A DNA stretch of 9,471 bases, taken from Aquitalea sp. (GTDB lineage Bacteria; Pseudomonadota; Gammaproteobacteria; Burkholderiales; Chromobacteriaceae). Positions 1 to 5,783 of the stretch are shown piece by piece. The stretch covers positions 1 through 9,471 of the forward strand of contig JAFANL010000020.1 in the NCBI GenBank assembly GCA_019232735.1. The letters are read 5' to 3'. The notes below the pieces were generated by a model. That model was not told where the DNA came from and did not search any database. It saw only the letters and a program-made list of their open reading frames with translations. Numbering within the stretch: position 1 is the stretch's first letter; the number at the start of each line of letters is the position of its first letter. The position numbers and the translations under genes were made by a program.

Positions 1-864
1 GATCTGGACCCGGCCGCCGGTTCCATCTCCGGTTACCGCCAGCTGCAGGGCAAGGAACTGTCCTACAACAATATCGCGGATGCCGACGCGGCCTGGGAAG
101 CGGTCAAGACCTTCGACCAGACCGCCTGCGTCATCGTCAAGCACGCCAACCCCTGCGGCGTGGCCGTGGCTGGTGACACCCTGAGCGCCTACAAGCTGGC
201 CTTCGCCACCGACACCACCAGCGCCTTTGGCGGCATCATCGCCTTCAACCGCCCGGTGGATGCTGAAACCGTGGAAGCCGTGACCGGCCAGTTCCTGGAA
301 GTGCTGATCGCCCCGTCCTTCACTGAAGAAGCCAAGGCCATCATCGCCGCCAAAAAGAACGTGCGCGTGCTGGAAATCCCGCTGGAAAGCGGTGCCAACC
401 GCTACGAACTGAAGCGCGTGGGCGGCGGCGTGCTGGTACAAACCACGGACATCCGCAATGTGGCGCTGGACGAACTGCGCGTGGTGACCAAGCGTCAACC
501 CACCCCGCAGGAACTGTCCGATCTGCTGTTTGCCTGGCGCGTGGCCAAGTTCGTCAAGTCCAATGCCATTGTGTTCTGCAACAACGGTCAGACCGTGGGG
601 ATTGGTGCCGGCCAGATGAGCCGTGTCGACTCCACCCGCATCGCCGCCCGCAAGGCACAGGATGCCGGTTTGAGCCTGCAAGGTGCGGTGGCCTCCAGCG
701 ATGCCTTCTTCCCCTTCCGCGATGGCATCGACGTCATTGCCGAACAGGGCATCAAGGCCATCATCCAGCCGGGTGGTTCCATGCGTGATGAAGAAGTGTT
801 CGCCGCTGCCGACGAACATGGCATCGCCATGGTACTGACCGGCGTGCGTCACTTCCGCCACTAA
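1..864 (+). CDS. purH: PurH, bifunctional AICAR transformylase / IMP cyclohydrolase (3' part; 5' end outside window)
   Basis: The frame is open from base 1 to a TAA at 862-864 and gives the last 287 residues. PurH carries out the final two steps of de novo IMP synthesis in the cytoplasm. AICAR is formylated with 10-formyl-THF, then FAICAR is cyclised. The visible part is the C-terminal AICAR transformylase domain. It contains QLQGKELSYNN (residues 14-24 of the visible part), KHANPCG (47-53) holding the Lys-His pair known to be catalytic in the family, KSNAIV and GIGAGQMSRVDS in the middle, FFPFRDG, IIQPGGSMRDEE, and the usual C-terminal GVRHFRH. The E. coli protein has 529 residues, so roughly 240 residues, including the N-terminal cyclohydrolase domain, lie upstream of the window. 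There is no sign of damage. It lies upstream of purD with one gene between them. The identification is essentially certain. Confidence 0.97.
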   Translation, partial: DLDPAAGSISGYRQLQGKELSYNNIADADAAWEAVKTFDQTACVIVKHANPCGVAVAGDTLSAYKLAFATDTTSAFGGIIAFNRPVDAETVEAVTGQFLEVLIAPSFTEEAKAIIAAKKNVRVLEIPLESGANRYELKRVGGGVLVQTTDIRNVALDELRVVTKRQPTPQELSDLLFAWRVAKFVKSNAIVFCNNGQTVGIGAGQMSRVDSTRIAARKAQDAGLSLQGAVASSDAFFPFRDGIDVIAEQGIKAIIQPGGSMRDEEVFAAADEHGIAMVLTGVRHFRH

Positions 865-871
865 GCGCTGT

Positions 872-914
872 TGGCCACCGTCCTCTTGCCCTTGGCGAGT
901 CAGGGCGGTGGCCA
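872..914 (+). other. long intercistronic stem-loop after purH
   Basis: Beginning 8 bases after the purH stop, TGGCCACCG (872-880) is perfectly complementary to CGGTGGCCA (906-914). Pairing continues inward through T881-G905, CCT 882-884 with AGG 902-904, a two-base bulge (900-901), and CTTGCC 885-890 with GGCGAG 894-899 (one G-T wobble), leaving a CTT loop. That is about 19 pairs with one bulge. No T-run follows, so it is not a standard intrinsic terminator. It could stabilise the purH 3' end, be a processing site, or act as a partial or Rho-assisted stop. It also buries the alternative GTG (908) of the next gene. Confidence 0.6.
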
Positions 915-934
915 TCGGCGATGTCCGCCAAGCC

Positions 935-1795
935 ATGAACAAGACAAGCAAGAGCATGCTGCTGGTTGTCCTGATACTCGGTCTGGCCGCCGGGGTGTAC
1001 TGGCTGGAAAAGCCAGCGGCACCCCCTGTGGCGGCGGTACCGGTCGTCATCCGTCCCGATAACGGCAAACTGGCCGAACAGGCGCTGGCGGTCTATCGCA
1101 GCAGCCAGAACATGCAGGCCGGCTCCAAGCCTGGCCAATGGCGGCTGGAGGCGCAGGCCAGCAATAGCCCCGGGCCGTTTGTCGGTGCCTTTGGCCCGCT
1201 GCAGCTGGCACAGGACAGCCAGGGACGCCAGTTGCTGCTGACCACCTTTGTGGCCGATACCGCAGACTCGGCAGGTGAAAGCATGGACAGCTTTGCTGCC
1301 TCCGGCATTACGCGGCTGCTGATGTTTGTGTTGCAAGATGGTCAGTACGTGTTGCAGGCCGAACAGCAGCTGGAAATGGGCAGCAATGGCATGGCGGCGG
1401 CGGCCCGCGTGGTACAGCTTGGCCCGCAGGAATGGGGCTGGATCATGCAGGGCAGCTTTACCCAGCAAGGCTATAGTGCCAGCACGGTGGAGTTTTTCCA
1501 TCTGGCGTCCAGCCAGATCCTCAGCATGGGCCGGCTGACCGAGAGAGCGGACAACAAGGGCGTATGCGGTGACATCCAGGGCGATGCCTGCCCGGCGGTC
1601 ACTGATCTGCAAGTGCACTGGCAGTGGTTGAAACCAGGCGGCCAGGCTAGCCCCGGCGGCCCGCGTTTCTATCCGCTGGACGTGCAGTGGCAGGGCCTGA
1701 TCGATGGCAGGAAAGTCAGCCAGCACAGCCAGTTGCTGCCTGATGCAAGCAGTGGGATCTATCCGTTTCCCGCCAGCTTGAATGTACAATTCTGA
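935..1795 (+). CDS. hypothetical membrane-anchored or exported protein between purH and purD
   Basis: I do not recognise this 286-residue protein. From the ATG at 935 it begins MNKTSKSM and then has one hydrophobic stretch (about residues 8-22, LLVVLILGLAAGVYW). This fits a signal anchor or an uncleaved signal, with the rest in the periplasm. A Pro/Ala/Val-rich linker follows (about 25-40), and the remainder is a soluble Gln/Ser/Gly-rich domain. Only two cysteines appear in the mature part, seven residues apart in CGDIQGDAC, and they could form a disulfide in the periplasm. There is no lipobox. An in-frame GTG at 908 would add nine residues, but it lies inside the 3' arm of a strong hairpin. 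The ATG directly before the basic/hydrophobic N-terminus is therefore preferred, although neither start has a good Shine-Dalgarno. It is the middle gene of a purH-X-purD set. No motif links it to purine metabolism, so the function is unknown. Confidence 0.8.
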   Translation: MNKTSKSMLLVVLILGLAAGVYWLEKPAAPPVAAVPVVIRPDNGKLAEQALAVYRSSQNMQAGSKPGQWRLEAQASNSPGPFVGAFGPLQLAQDSQGRQLLLTTFVADTADSAGESMDSFAASGITRLLMFVLQDGQYVLQAEQQLEMGSNGMAAAARVVQLGPQEWGWIMQGSFTQQGYSASTVEFFHLASSQILSMGRLTERADNKGVCGDIQGDACPAVTDLQVHWQWLKPGGQASPGGPRFYPLDVQWQGLIDGRKVSQHSQLLPDASSGIYPFPASLNVQF

Positions 1796-1846
1796 CCGCA
1801 GTCCGGCAGGGACTGCGGCACCATGTCGGCAGCTGCATTGCTGCCG
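1796..1846 (+). other. two tandem hairpins in the leader of purD
   Basis: Directly after the stop of the preceding gene, CCGCAGTCC (1796-1804) pairs perfectly with GGACTGCGG (1810-1818) around a 5-base loop. A second hairpin pairs CGGCAGC (1827-1833) with GCTGCCG (1840-1846) around a 6-base loop. The purD Shine-Dalgarno begins nine bases later. Neither hairpin has a T-run. CGGCAG at 1804-1809, mostly in loop 1, is also complementary to CTGCCG at 1841-1846 in the 3' arm of hairpin 2, so a competing fold is possible. The role is unknown; it may act in mRNA processing or in modulating purD expression. Confidence 0.5.
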
Positions 1847-1869
1847 CTAACGATGAAGGATCTCGCAAG

Positions 1870-3147
1870 ATGAAAGTGTTGGTAATCGGTTCCGGTGGCC
1901 GCGAACACGCACTGGCGTGGCGTATTGCCAAGTCCAATCGCGTCTCCAAGGTATTTGTGGCCCCGGGCAATGCCGGCACCGCCTTGGACTCCAATCTGAC
2001 CAATGTCGACGTGAGCGGCAATGAGGCCCTGGTCGAATTTGCCCGCCGTGAAGACATCCAGCTGACCGTGGTCGGCCCGGAAGCCCCGCTGGCCGCCGGT
2101 GTGGTGGATGCCTTCCGTGCTGCCGGCCTGAAAGTATTCGGCCCCACCCAGTATTGCGCCCAGCTGGAAAGCTCCAAGGATTTTGCCAAGGCCTTCATGC
2201 AACGCCACGGCATTCCCACTGCCGGCTACCAGACCTTCAGCGATGCGGCAGAGGCCCATGCCTATGTGGATGGCAAGGGTGCGCCCATCGTGATCAAGGC
2301 CGATGGCCTGGCTGCCGGCAAGGGCGTGGTGGTGGCGCTGACGCTGGACGAAGCCCATGCCGCCATCGACGACATGCTGGTGGGCAACAAGATGGGCAGC
2401 GCCGGTGCGCGCGTGGTGATCGAGGATTTCCTGCAGGGCGAGGAAGCCAGCTTCATCGTGATGGTGGATGGCGAGCATGTGCTGCCCATGGCCACCAGCC
2501 AGGACCACAAGCGCCTGCTGGACGACGATATGGGTCCCAACACCGGCGGCATGGGGGCCTACAGCCCGGCACCGGTGGTCACCCCGCAGGTGCATAACCG
2601 CGTGATGCGCGAAATCATCCTGCCCACGGTGCAAGGCATGAAGAAGGATGGCCACAGCTATACCGGTTTCCTGTATGCCGGCCTGATGATAGACAAGGAT
2701 GGCAATCCCTTTACCATCGAATTCAACTGCCGCTTTGGCGACCCGGAAACCCAGCCCATCATGGCGCGGCTGAAGTCCGACTTCACCGTGCTGCTGGAGG
2801 CTGGTGTCAACGGCAAGCTGGATCAGGTGGAAGCCGAATGGGACCGCCGTGTCGCGCTGGGTGTGGTCTTGGCAGCGGCCGGCTACCCGGAAGCCCCGCG
2901 CAAGGGCGATGTGATCAGTGGGCTGCCGGCCGAGACCGAAGACAGCATGGTGTTCCATGCCGGTACGGCCTTTAACGACAGCAAGCAACTGGTCAGCAAT
3001 GGTGGCCGTGTACTGTGTGCTGTTGGCCTGGGTGACAGCGTCAAGATGGCCCAGAACAAGGCGTATGCCGTGGCCGATGCCATCCAGTTTGCTGGTTGCC
3101 AGCTGCGCCGTGATATCGGCAGCAAGGCCATACACCGTCCCAAATAA
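1870..3147 (+). CDS. purD: PurD, phosphoribosylamine-glycine ligase (GAR synthetase)
   Basis: The 425 residues match the normal bacterial length (429 in E. coli). PurD is a cytosolic ATP-grasp enzyme that joins glycine to 5-phosphoribosylamine, the second step of de novo purine synthesis. Family landmarks appear in order: the N-terminal nucleotide-binding-type loop GSGGREH (7-13), GPEAPLAAG (69-77), the ATP-grasp segment KADGLAAGKGVVVA (143-156), LDDDMGPNTGGMGAYSPAP (217-235), and the signature FNCRFGDPETQ (285-295) with the acidic metal/ATP ligands. The ATG start has GAAGGA at 1855-1860, nine bases upstream. The gene follows the hypothetical gene by 74 bases, which hold two hairpins, and is closed by a terminator at 3175-3203. 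It is probably the last gene of a pur transcription unit. No regulator binding site was recognised. Confidence 0.98.
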   Translation: MKVLVIGSGGREHALAWRIAKSNRVSKVFVAPGNAGTALDSNLTNVDVSGNEALVEFARREDIQLTVVGPEAPLAAGVVDAFRAAGLKVFGPTQYCAQLESSKDFAKAFMQRHGIPTAGYQTFSDAAEAHAYVDGKGAPIVIKADGLAAGKGVVVALTLDEAHAAIDDMLVGNKMGSAGARVVIEDFLQGEEASFIVMVDGEHVLPMATSQDHKRLLDDDMGPNTGGMGAYSPAPVVTPQVHNRVMREIILPTVQGMKKDGHSYTGFLYAGLMIDKDGNPFTIEFNCRFGDPETQPIMARLKSDFTVLLEAGVNGKLDQVEAEWDRRVALGVVLAAAGYPEAPRKGDVISGLPAETEDSMVFHAGTAFNDSKQLVSNGGRVLCAVGLGDSVKMAQNKAYAVADAIQFAGCQLRRDIGSKAIHRPK

Positions 3148-3174
3148 GCCAGGATTCCTGATGGATGCAGTCTG

Positions 3175-3203
3175 ACGGCACCCCTGTGGTGCCGTTTTTC
3201 TTT
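3175..3203 (+). terminator. rho-independent terminator of purD
   Basis: ACGGCAC (3175-3181) pairs perfectly with GTGCCGT (3189-3195) around a 7-base loop and is followed by TTTTTCTTT. It lies 27 bases after the purD stop and correctly oriented to end the pur transcript. Confidence 0.9.
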
Positions 3204-3211
3204 GCACGGTA

Positions 3212-3240
3212 TTGATACGGCAGGGCGTGTTTTCTACACG
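3212..3240 (+). promoter_or_regulatory. weak candidate sigma-70 promoter upstream of the small ORF
   Basis: TTGATA (3212-3217, five of six matches to the -35 consensus) is separated by 17 bases from TACACG (3235-3240, three of six to the -10). It lies just after the purD terminator, where a new transcript must begin if the next two genes are expressed. The -10 is poor and the call is tentative. The rest of 3204-3299 shows nothing else recognisable. Confidence 0.25.
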
Positions 3241-3299
3241 ATCTTGATCTGCCGGCCGCTACATTCTGCTTATCGATCACCCTCGTGCAGGAGTACGGT

Positions 3300-3524
3300 A
3301 TGTCTGGTCCGACAAGCGTGCAACCGGCCCCACTGGAGCCTGACAGTTGCTGGAAGCAATGCTGCCGTCTGCTGCGGCATGAGCGCCGCTGCTGGCGGCG
3401 GGTTCGTTATTGGCTGGGACAGTTCAGCCAGGAAGCGCCGGTCTGGCGATGCAGCGCCTGGCATAGGCCGCCGCAGACCACGGCGCCGGCTGATCAGACC
3501 TCCTGGCATGACATGGCGGGCTGA
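3300..3524 (+). CDS. small hypothetical protein rich in Trp, Cys and Arg
   Basis: This is a 74-codon ORF that I do not recognise. The main support for translation is a textbook Shine-Dalgarno, AGGAG at 3289-3293, six bases before the ATG at 3300. An in-frame GTG at 3285 would overlap that site and is not preferred. The product has a short Pro/Ser-rich start. A basic aromatic core follows (about residues 17-40), with cysteines in SCWKQCC and RCW, several Arg residues and an RYWLGQF stretch. The C-terminus is Pro/Thr-rich. It has no signal peptide, transmembrane helix or regular CxxC zinc motif. It lies between the purD terminator and an exported solute-binding protein, whose start is 50 bases downstream. 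The unusual composition could also come from chance translation of GC-rich DNA, so its coding status is uncertain. Confidence 0.45.
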   Translation: MSGPTSVQPAPLEPDSCWKQCCRLLRHERRCWRRVRYWLGQFSQEAPVWRCSAWHRPPQTTAPADQTSWHDMAG

Positions 3525-3574
3525 GTCTGGCTTGGCTAGACTGGATACGTCGATGTCCAGCGGGAGCCACCGCC

Positions 3575-4303
3575 ATGTCCATCCGTCTACTCCTGGCCAG
3601 CTTGCTGTTGGCAAGCAGCCTCACCGTGTCGGCCGCAGCGCCGCTCCGGGTGCTGACCGAAGATTATCCCCCCTTCAGCATGCTGGGGGCCGGCGGCCGT
3701 ATCAGTGGCTTGTCCACCGAGATCGTGCAGGAGCTGTTCAAACGCGCCGGCACCAATTACGGGATAGAATTGCTGCCCTGGATCCGGGCTTTCAATCTGG
3801 CGGTGCTGGAAGCCAATACCTGTCTTTACTCCACCACCCGTACCGATGTGCGCGAACACCAATTCAAGTGGATAGGCCCGCTGGTGGAAAATCCATGGGT
3901 GCTGTATGCACGGGCGGAAAACCGCCATGCCATCTTGTCCTTGGAAGAGGTTCGCCCTTTCAAGATTGGCGGTTATGCCGGCGATGCCACCTCGCAATAT
4001 CTGATTGATCGCGGTTTTGATGTCGATCTGGCCAATAACGACCAATTGAATGTCAGAAAGCTGCTGGCCGGGCGTATCGACTTCTGGGCCACCGGCAAAT
4101 ACCTGGGGGCCTCCTTACTGGCGCGGGAGAAGGTCAGTCAGCTCAAGCCGGTGCTGACCTTCAATACCACTTTGCTCTACCTGGCCTGCAACCCGGCCAT
4201 GGCGGACAGCCAGGTACAGCAGCTGAATGATGTGCTGCGTGGCATGCAGCGCGATGGCATATTGGCGCGCATCAATGCCAAATATCTTAACCAGAAAGAT
4301 TGA
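3575..4303 (+). CDS. periplasmic solute-binding protein, family 3 (amino-acid-binding type), with no transporter genes nearby
   Basis: The gene encodes 242 residues. The ATG has GGGAG (3562-3566) eight bases upstream. A clear Sec signal peptide covers about residues 1-22 (Arg, then LLLASLLLASSLTVSA, with cleavage near AAA before PLRVLTED). The mature protein begins with the family-typical RVLTEDYPPFS and continues with GLSTEIVQELFKRAG (45-59). TRTDVREHQFKWIGPL (88-103) is the hinge/ligand segment where an Arg normally grips the substrate carboxylate. KIGGYAGDATSQYLIDRG (130-147) and a C-terminal helix follow. This is the SBP_bac_3 (COG0834) fold, which usually delivers polar amino acids to an ABC permease. 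No permease or ATPase gene is adjacent, so it may serve a distant transporter or act as a sensor or enzyme-like relative. The ligand cannot be read from the sequence. One cysteine lies in each half of the mature protein, at 83 and 205. Confidence 0.88.
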   Translation: MSIRLLLASLLLASSLTVSAAAPLRVLTEDYPPFSMLGAGGRISGLSTEIVQELFKRAGTNYGIELLPWIRAFNLAVLEANTCLYSTTRTDVREHQFKWIGPLVENPWVLYARAENRHAILSLEEVRPFKIGGYAGDATSQYLIDRGFDVDLANNDQLNVRKLLAGRIDFWATGKYLGASLLAREKVSQLKPVLTFNTTLLYLACNPAMADSQVQQLNDVLRGMQRDGILARINAKYLNQKD

Positions 4304-4322
4304 AATCGCGGCAGATCACGGT

Positions 4323-4351
4323 TTCACCGGACCGGAAGCTGCCGTTACAAT
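4323..4351 (+). promoter_or_regulatory. candidate sigma-70 promoter for tsaC
   Basis: TTCACC (4323-4328, four of six to the -35) and TACAAT (4346-4351, five of six to the -10) are separated by 17 bases. Transcription would begin near 4358 and give a leader of under 30 bases before the ATG at 4385. The -10 sits exactly in the loop of the inverted repeat at 4333-4362. Confidence 0.4.
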
Positions 4352-4362
4352 GGCAGCTTCCG
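4333..4362 (+). other. 11-bp perfect inverted repeat between the solute-binding protein gene and tsaC
   Basis: CGGAAGCTGCC (4333-4343) pairs perfectly with GGCAGCTTCCG (4352-4362) around an 8-base loop. It lies 29 bases after the stop of the solute-binding protein gene. The following bases (TGTTCCTGTGG) are only weakly T-rich, so termination would be inefficient. It may be a poor terminator for the upstream gene, a DNA site around the candidate promoter, or both. Confidence 0.5.
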
Positions 4363-4384
4363 TGTTCCTGTGGTTGTCTCTGTG

Positions 4385-4972
4385 ATGTCCCACCAGCCCG
4401 TGCTGCCATCCCGCCGCCGCCTGCCCAAGGCCGGCCTGATGCAGCAGGCGCGCGCCCGCTTGCGAGAGGGCGGCGTGATTGCCTACTCCACCGAATCCTG
4501 TTTTGGTCTGGGTTGCCTGCCCACCGATATGCGTGCCATCCGGCGTGTGCTGGCGGTAAAGGCCAGGCCGAATCACAAGGGCCTGATCGTGATTGCCGCT
4601 GATATCGGGCAGATCCGTCATCTGGTCCGGCCGTTGAGTGCGGCACAATGGGCGGAACTTGCCAGCTACTGGCCTGGTCCCTATACCTTTTTGCTGCCTG
4701 CTTCGCACAAGGTGCCACCGGCATTGCGGGGGCGCCACGACAAGATTGCCGTGCGCATCACCGCCCATGGCGAGGCGGCGGCCCTGTGCCGGGCCCTGGG
4801 CACGGCCCTGGTGTCCACCTCGGCTAACCGCGCCGGCCAGCGTTCCCTGAAAACGGCACGTGGCTGTCGCCAGGCCTTTGGCACGCGGGTGCTGACGCTG
4901 CCCGGCCATATCGGCAAGCGCAGGAAGCCATCCACCATTATCGATTTTGCCAGCGGCCGCGTTCTGCGCTAG
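4385..4972 (+). CDS. tsaC: TsaC/Sua5/YrdC-family L-threonylcarbamoyladenylate synthase
   Basis: The product (195 residues) has the short form typical of TsaC (190 in E. coli) and lacks the C-terminal Sua5 domain. The enzyme uses threonine, bicarbonate and ATP to make threonylcarbamoyl-AMP, the donor for the t6A modification at position 37 of ANN-decoding tRNAs; TsaB, TsaD and TsaE finish the reaction elsewhere in the cell. Hallmarks are GGVIAYSTESCFGLGC (29-44), with the YxTE motif, KARPNHKG (59-66), the conserved K-x-R...K-G nucleotide-site segment, SYWPGPYTFLLPA (94-106), IAVRIT (121-126) and STSAN (144-148). An in-frame GTG at 4370 would add VVSV-type residues. ATG 4385 is preferred because it leaves the usual short basic N-terminus, although no good Shine-Dalgarno is visible for either. 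tolQ follows after 27 bases on the same strand, so the two are probably cotranscribed. Confidence 0.93.
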   Translation: MSHQPVLPSRRRLPKAGLMQQARARLREGGVIAYSTESCFGLGCLPTDMRAIRRVLAVKARPNHKGLIVIAADIGQIRHLVRPLSAAQWAELASYWPGPYTFLLPASHKVPPALRGRHDKIAVRITAHGEAAALCRALGTALVSTSANRAGQRSLKTARGCRQAFGTRVLTLPGHIGKRRKPSTIIDFASGRVLR

Positions 4973-4999
4973 GCCGCTGCATTCTGACAAGGAAACATC

Positions 5000-5668
5000 G
5001 TGCAGCAGATTTCCATTTTCAGCCTGGTGATGAATGCCAGCCTGGTGGTGCAACTGGTCATGGCTGGCCTGGCACTGGTGTCCGTGCTGTCCTGGGCACT
5101 GATCTTCAACAAGATTGCCGTTTTGCGCGCCGCGCGCCGTCATAGCGACGAATTCGAACGCAATTTCTGGAGCGGTGCCGATCTGAACCGCCTGTACGAA
5201 GACGCCAGCCGCCGCAACGACAGCGTGGGCATGGAACGCATCTTCCAGTCCGGTTTTGCCGAATTCCTCAAGCTGCGTGGCCGCAGCGGGGCCGAACTGT
5301 CCGACATCATGGATGGTTCGCGCCGGGCCATGCGTGCTGCCGCCCAGCGCGAGCTGGACACGCTGGACAGCCACACCTCCTTCCTGGCTACCGTGGGCTC
5401 GGTCAGCCCCTATATCGGCCTGTTCGGTACGGTGTGGGGCATCATGCATGCCTTTATCGGGCTGGGGAATGCCGGTCAGGCAACGCTGTCGACAGTCGCT
5501 CCCGGTATTGCCGAAGCACTGGTGGCCACGGCCATCGGCCTGTTTGCCGCCATTCCGGCGGTGGTGGCGTATAACCGCTTCGCCACCGATGTCGACCGCC
5601 TGGCCACCCGCTTCGATACCTATATGGAAGAGTTCTCCAACATTCTGCAGCGGCTGGCCACCCGTTAA
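5000..5668 (+). CDS. tolQ: TolQ, inner-membrane proton-channel subunit of the Tol-Pal system
   Basis: The product has 222 residues (230 in E. coli TolQ). TolQ and TolR form the proton-driven motor that energises TolA for outer-membrane constriction at division. Three membrane segments are visible: about 14-37, 128-150 and 168-191, with a cytoplasmic domain between the first two. The block SPYIGLFGTVWGIMHAFIGL (136-155) and VAPGIAEALVATAIGLFAA (166-184) is the TolQ version rather than ExbB. The two channel threonines known from E. coli (T145, T178) correspond to T144 and T177 here. The start is GTG at 5000 with AAGGAA (4989-4994) five bases upstream. It follows tsaC by 27 bases. Unusually, no tolR, tolA, tolB or pal follows. 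The next gene is an unrelated exporter 115 bases downstream, so the rest of the system must lie elsewhere or this is an extra copy. Confidence 0.95.
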   Translation: MQQISIFSLVMNASLVVQLVMAGLALVSVLSWALIFNKIAVLRAARRHSDEFERNFWSGADLNRLYEDASRRNDSVGMERIFQSGFAEFLKLRGRSGAELSDIMDGSRRAMRAAAQRELDTLDSHTSFLATVGSVSPYIGLFGTVWGIMHAFIGLGNAGQATLSTVAPGIAEALVATAIGLFAAIPAVVAYNRFATDVDRLATRFDTYMEEFSNILQRLATR

Positions 5669-5783
5669 GTTCCGCTGGGCAGGGCAGGGATTGTTCTGAT
5701 CATGGAACAGAGCTTTTCCTGCACCCGCTTGAGTTTTTTGCTGGCAGAAGGCAAGGTATGCGGCCAGCATCCCCGAGTCCGCC

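Noticed and set aside
761..1789. 342-codon minus-strand open frame opposite the purH end and the hypothetical gene
   Set aside because: The composition (Gln/His/Ala/Arg) is that of an antisense shadow. The + strand frame has a sensible N-terminal membrane segment.
1759..3207. 482-codon minus-strand open frame opposite purD
   Set aside because: It is antisense to purD, with shadow-like composition and no motif.
3202..4008. 268-codon + strand open frame starting in the purD terminator
   Set aside because: It overlaps most of the solute-binding protein gene out of frame, has Arg/Pro/His-rich low-quality composition and no family motif. It is a frame shadow of GC-rich DNA.
5692..5709. TGTTC / GAACA inverted repeat followed by TTTT after tolQ
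   Set aside because: Only five AT-leaning pairs around an 8-base loop, with the T-run not adjacent. It is too weak to call a terminator.
5739..5769. TGCTGGC / GCCAGCA inverted repeat ahead of the DMT gene
   Set aside because: Seven pairs with a 17-base loop and no T-run. It could be chance, and no regulatory role can be supported.
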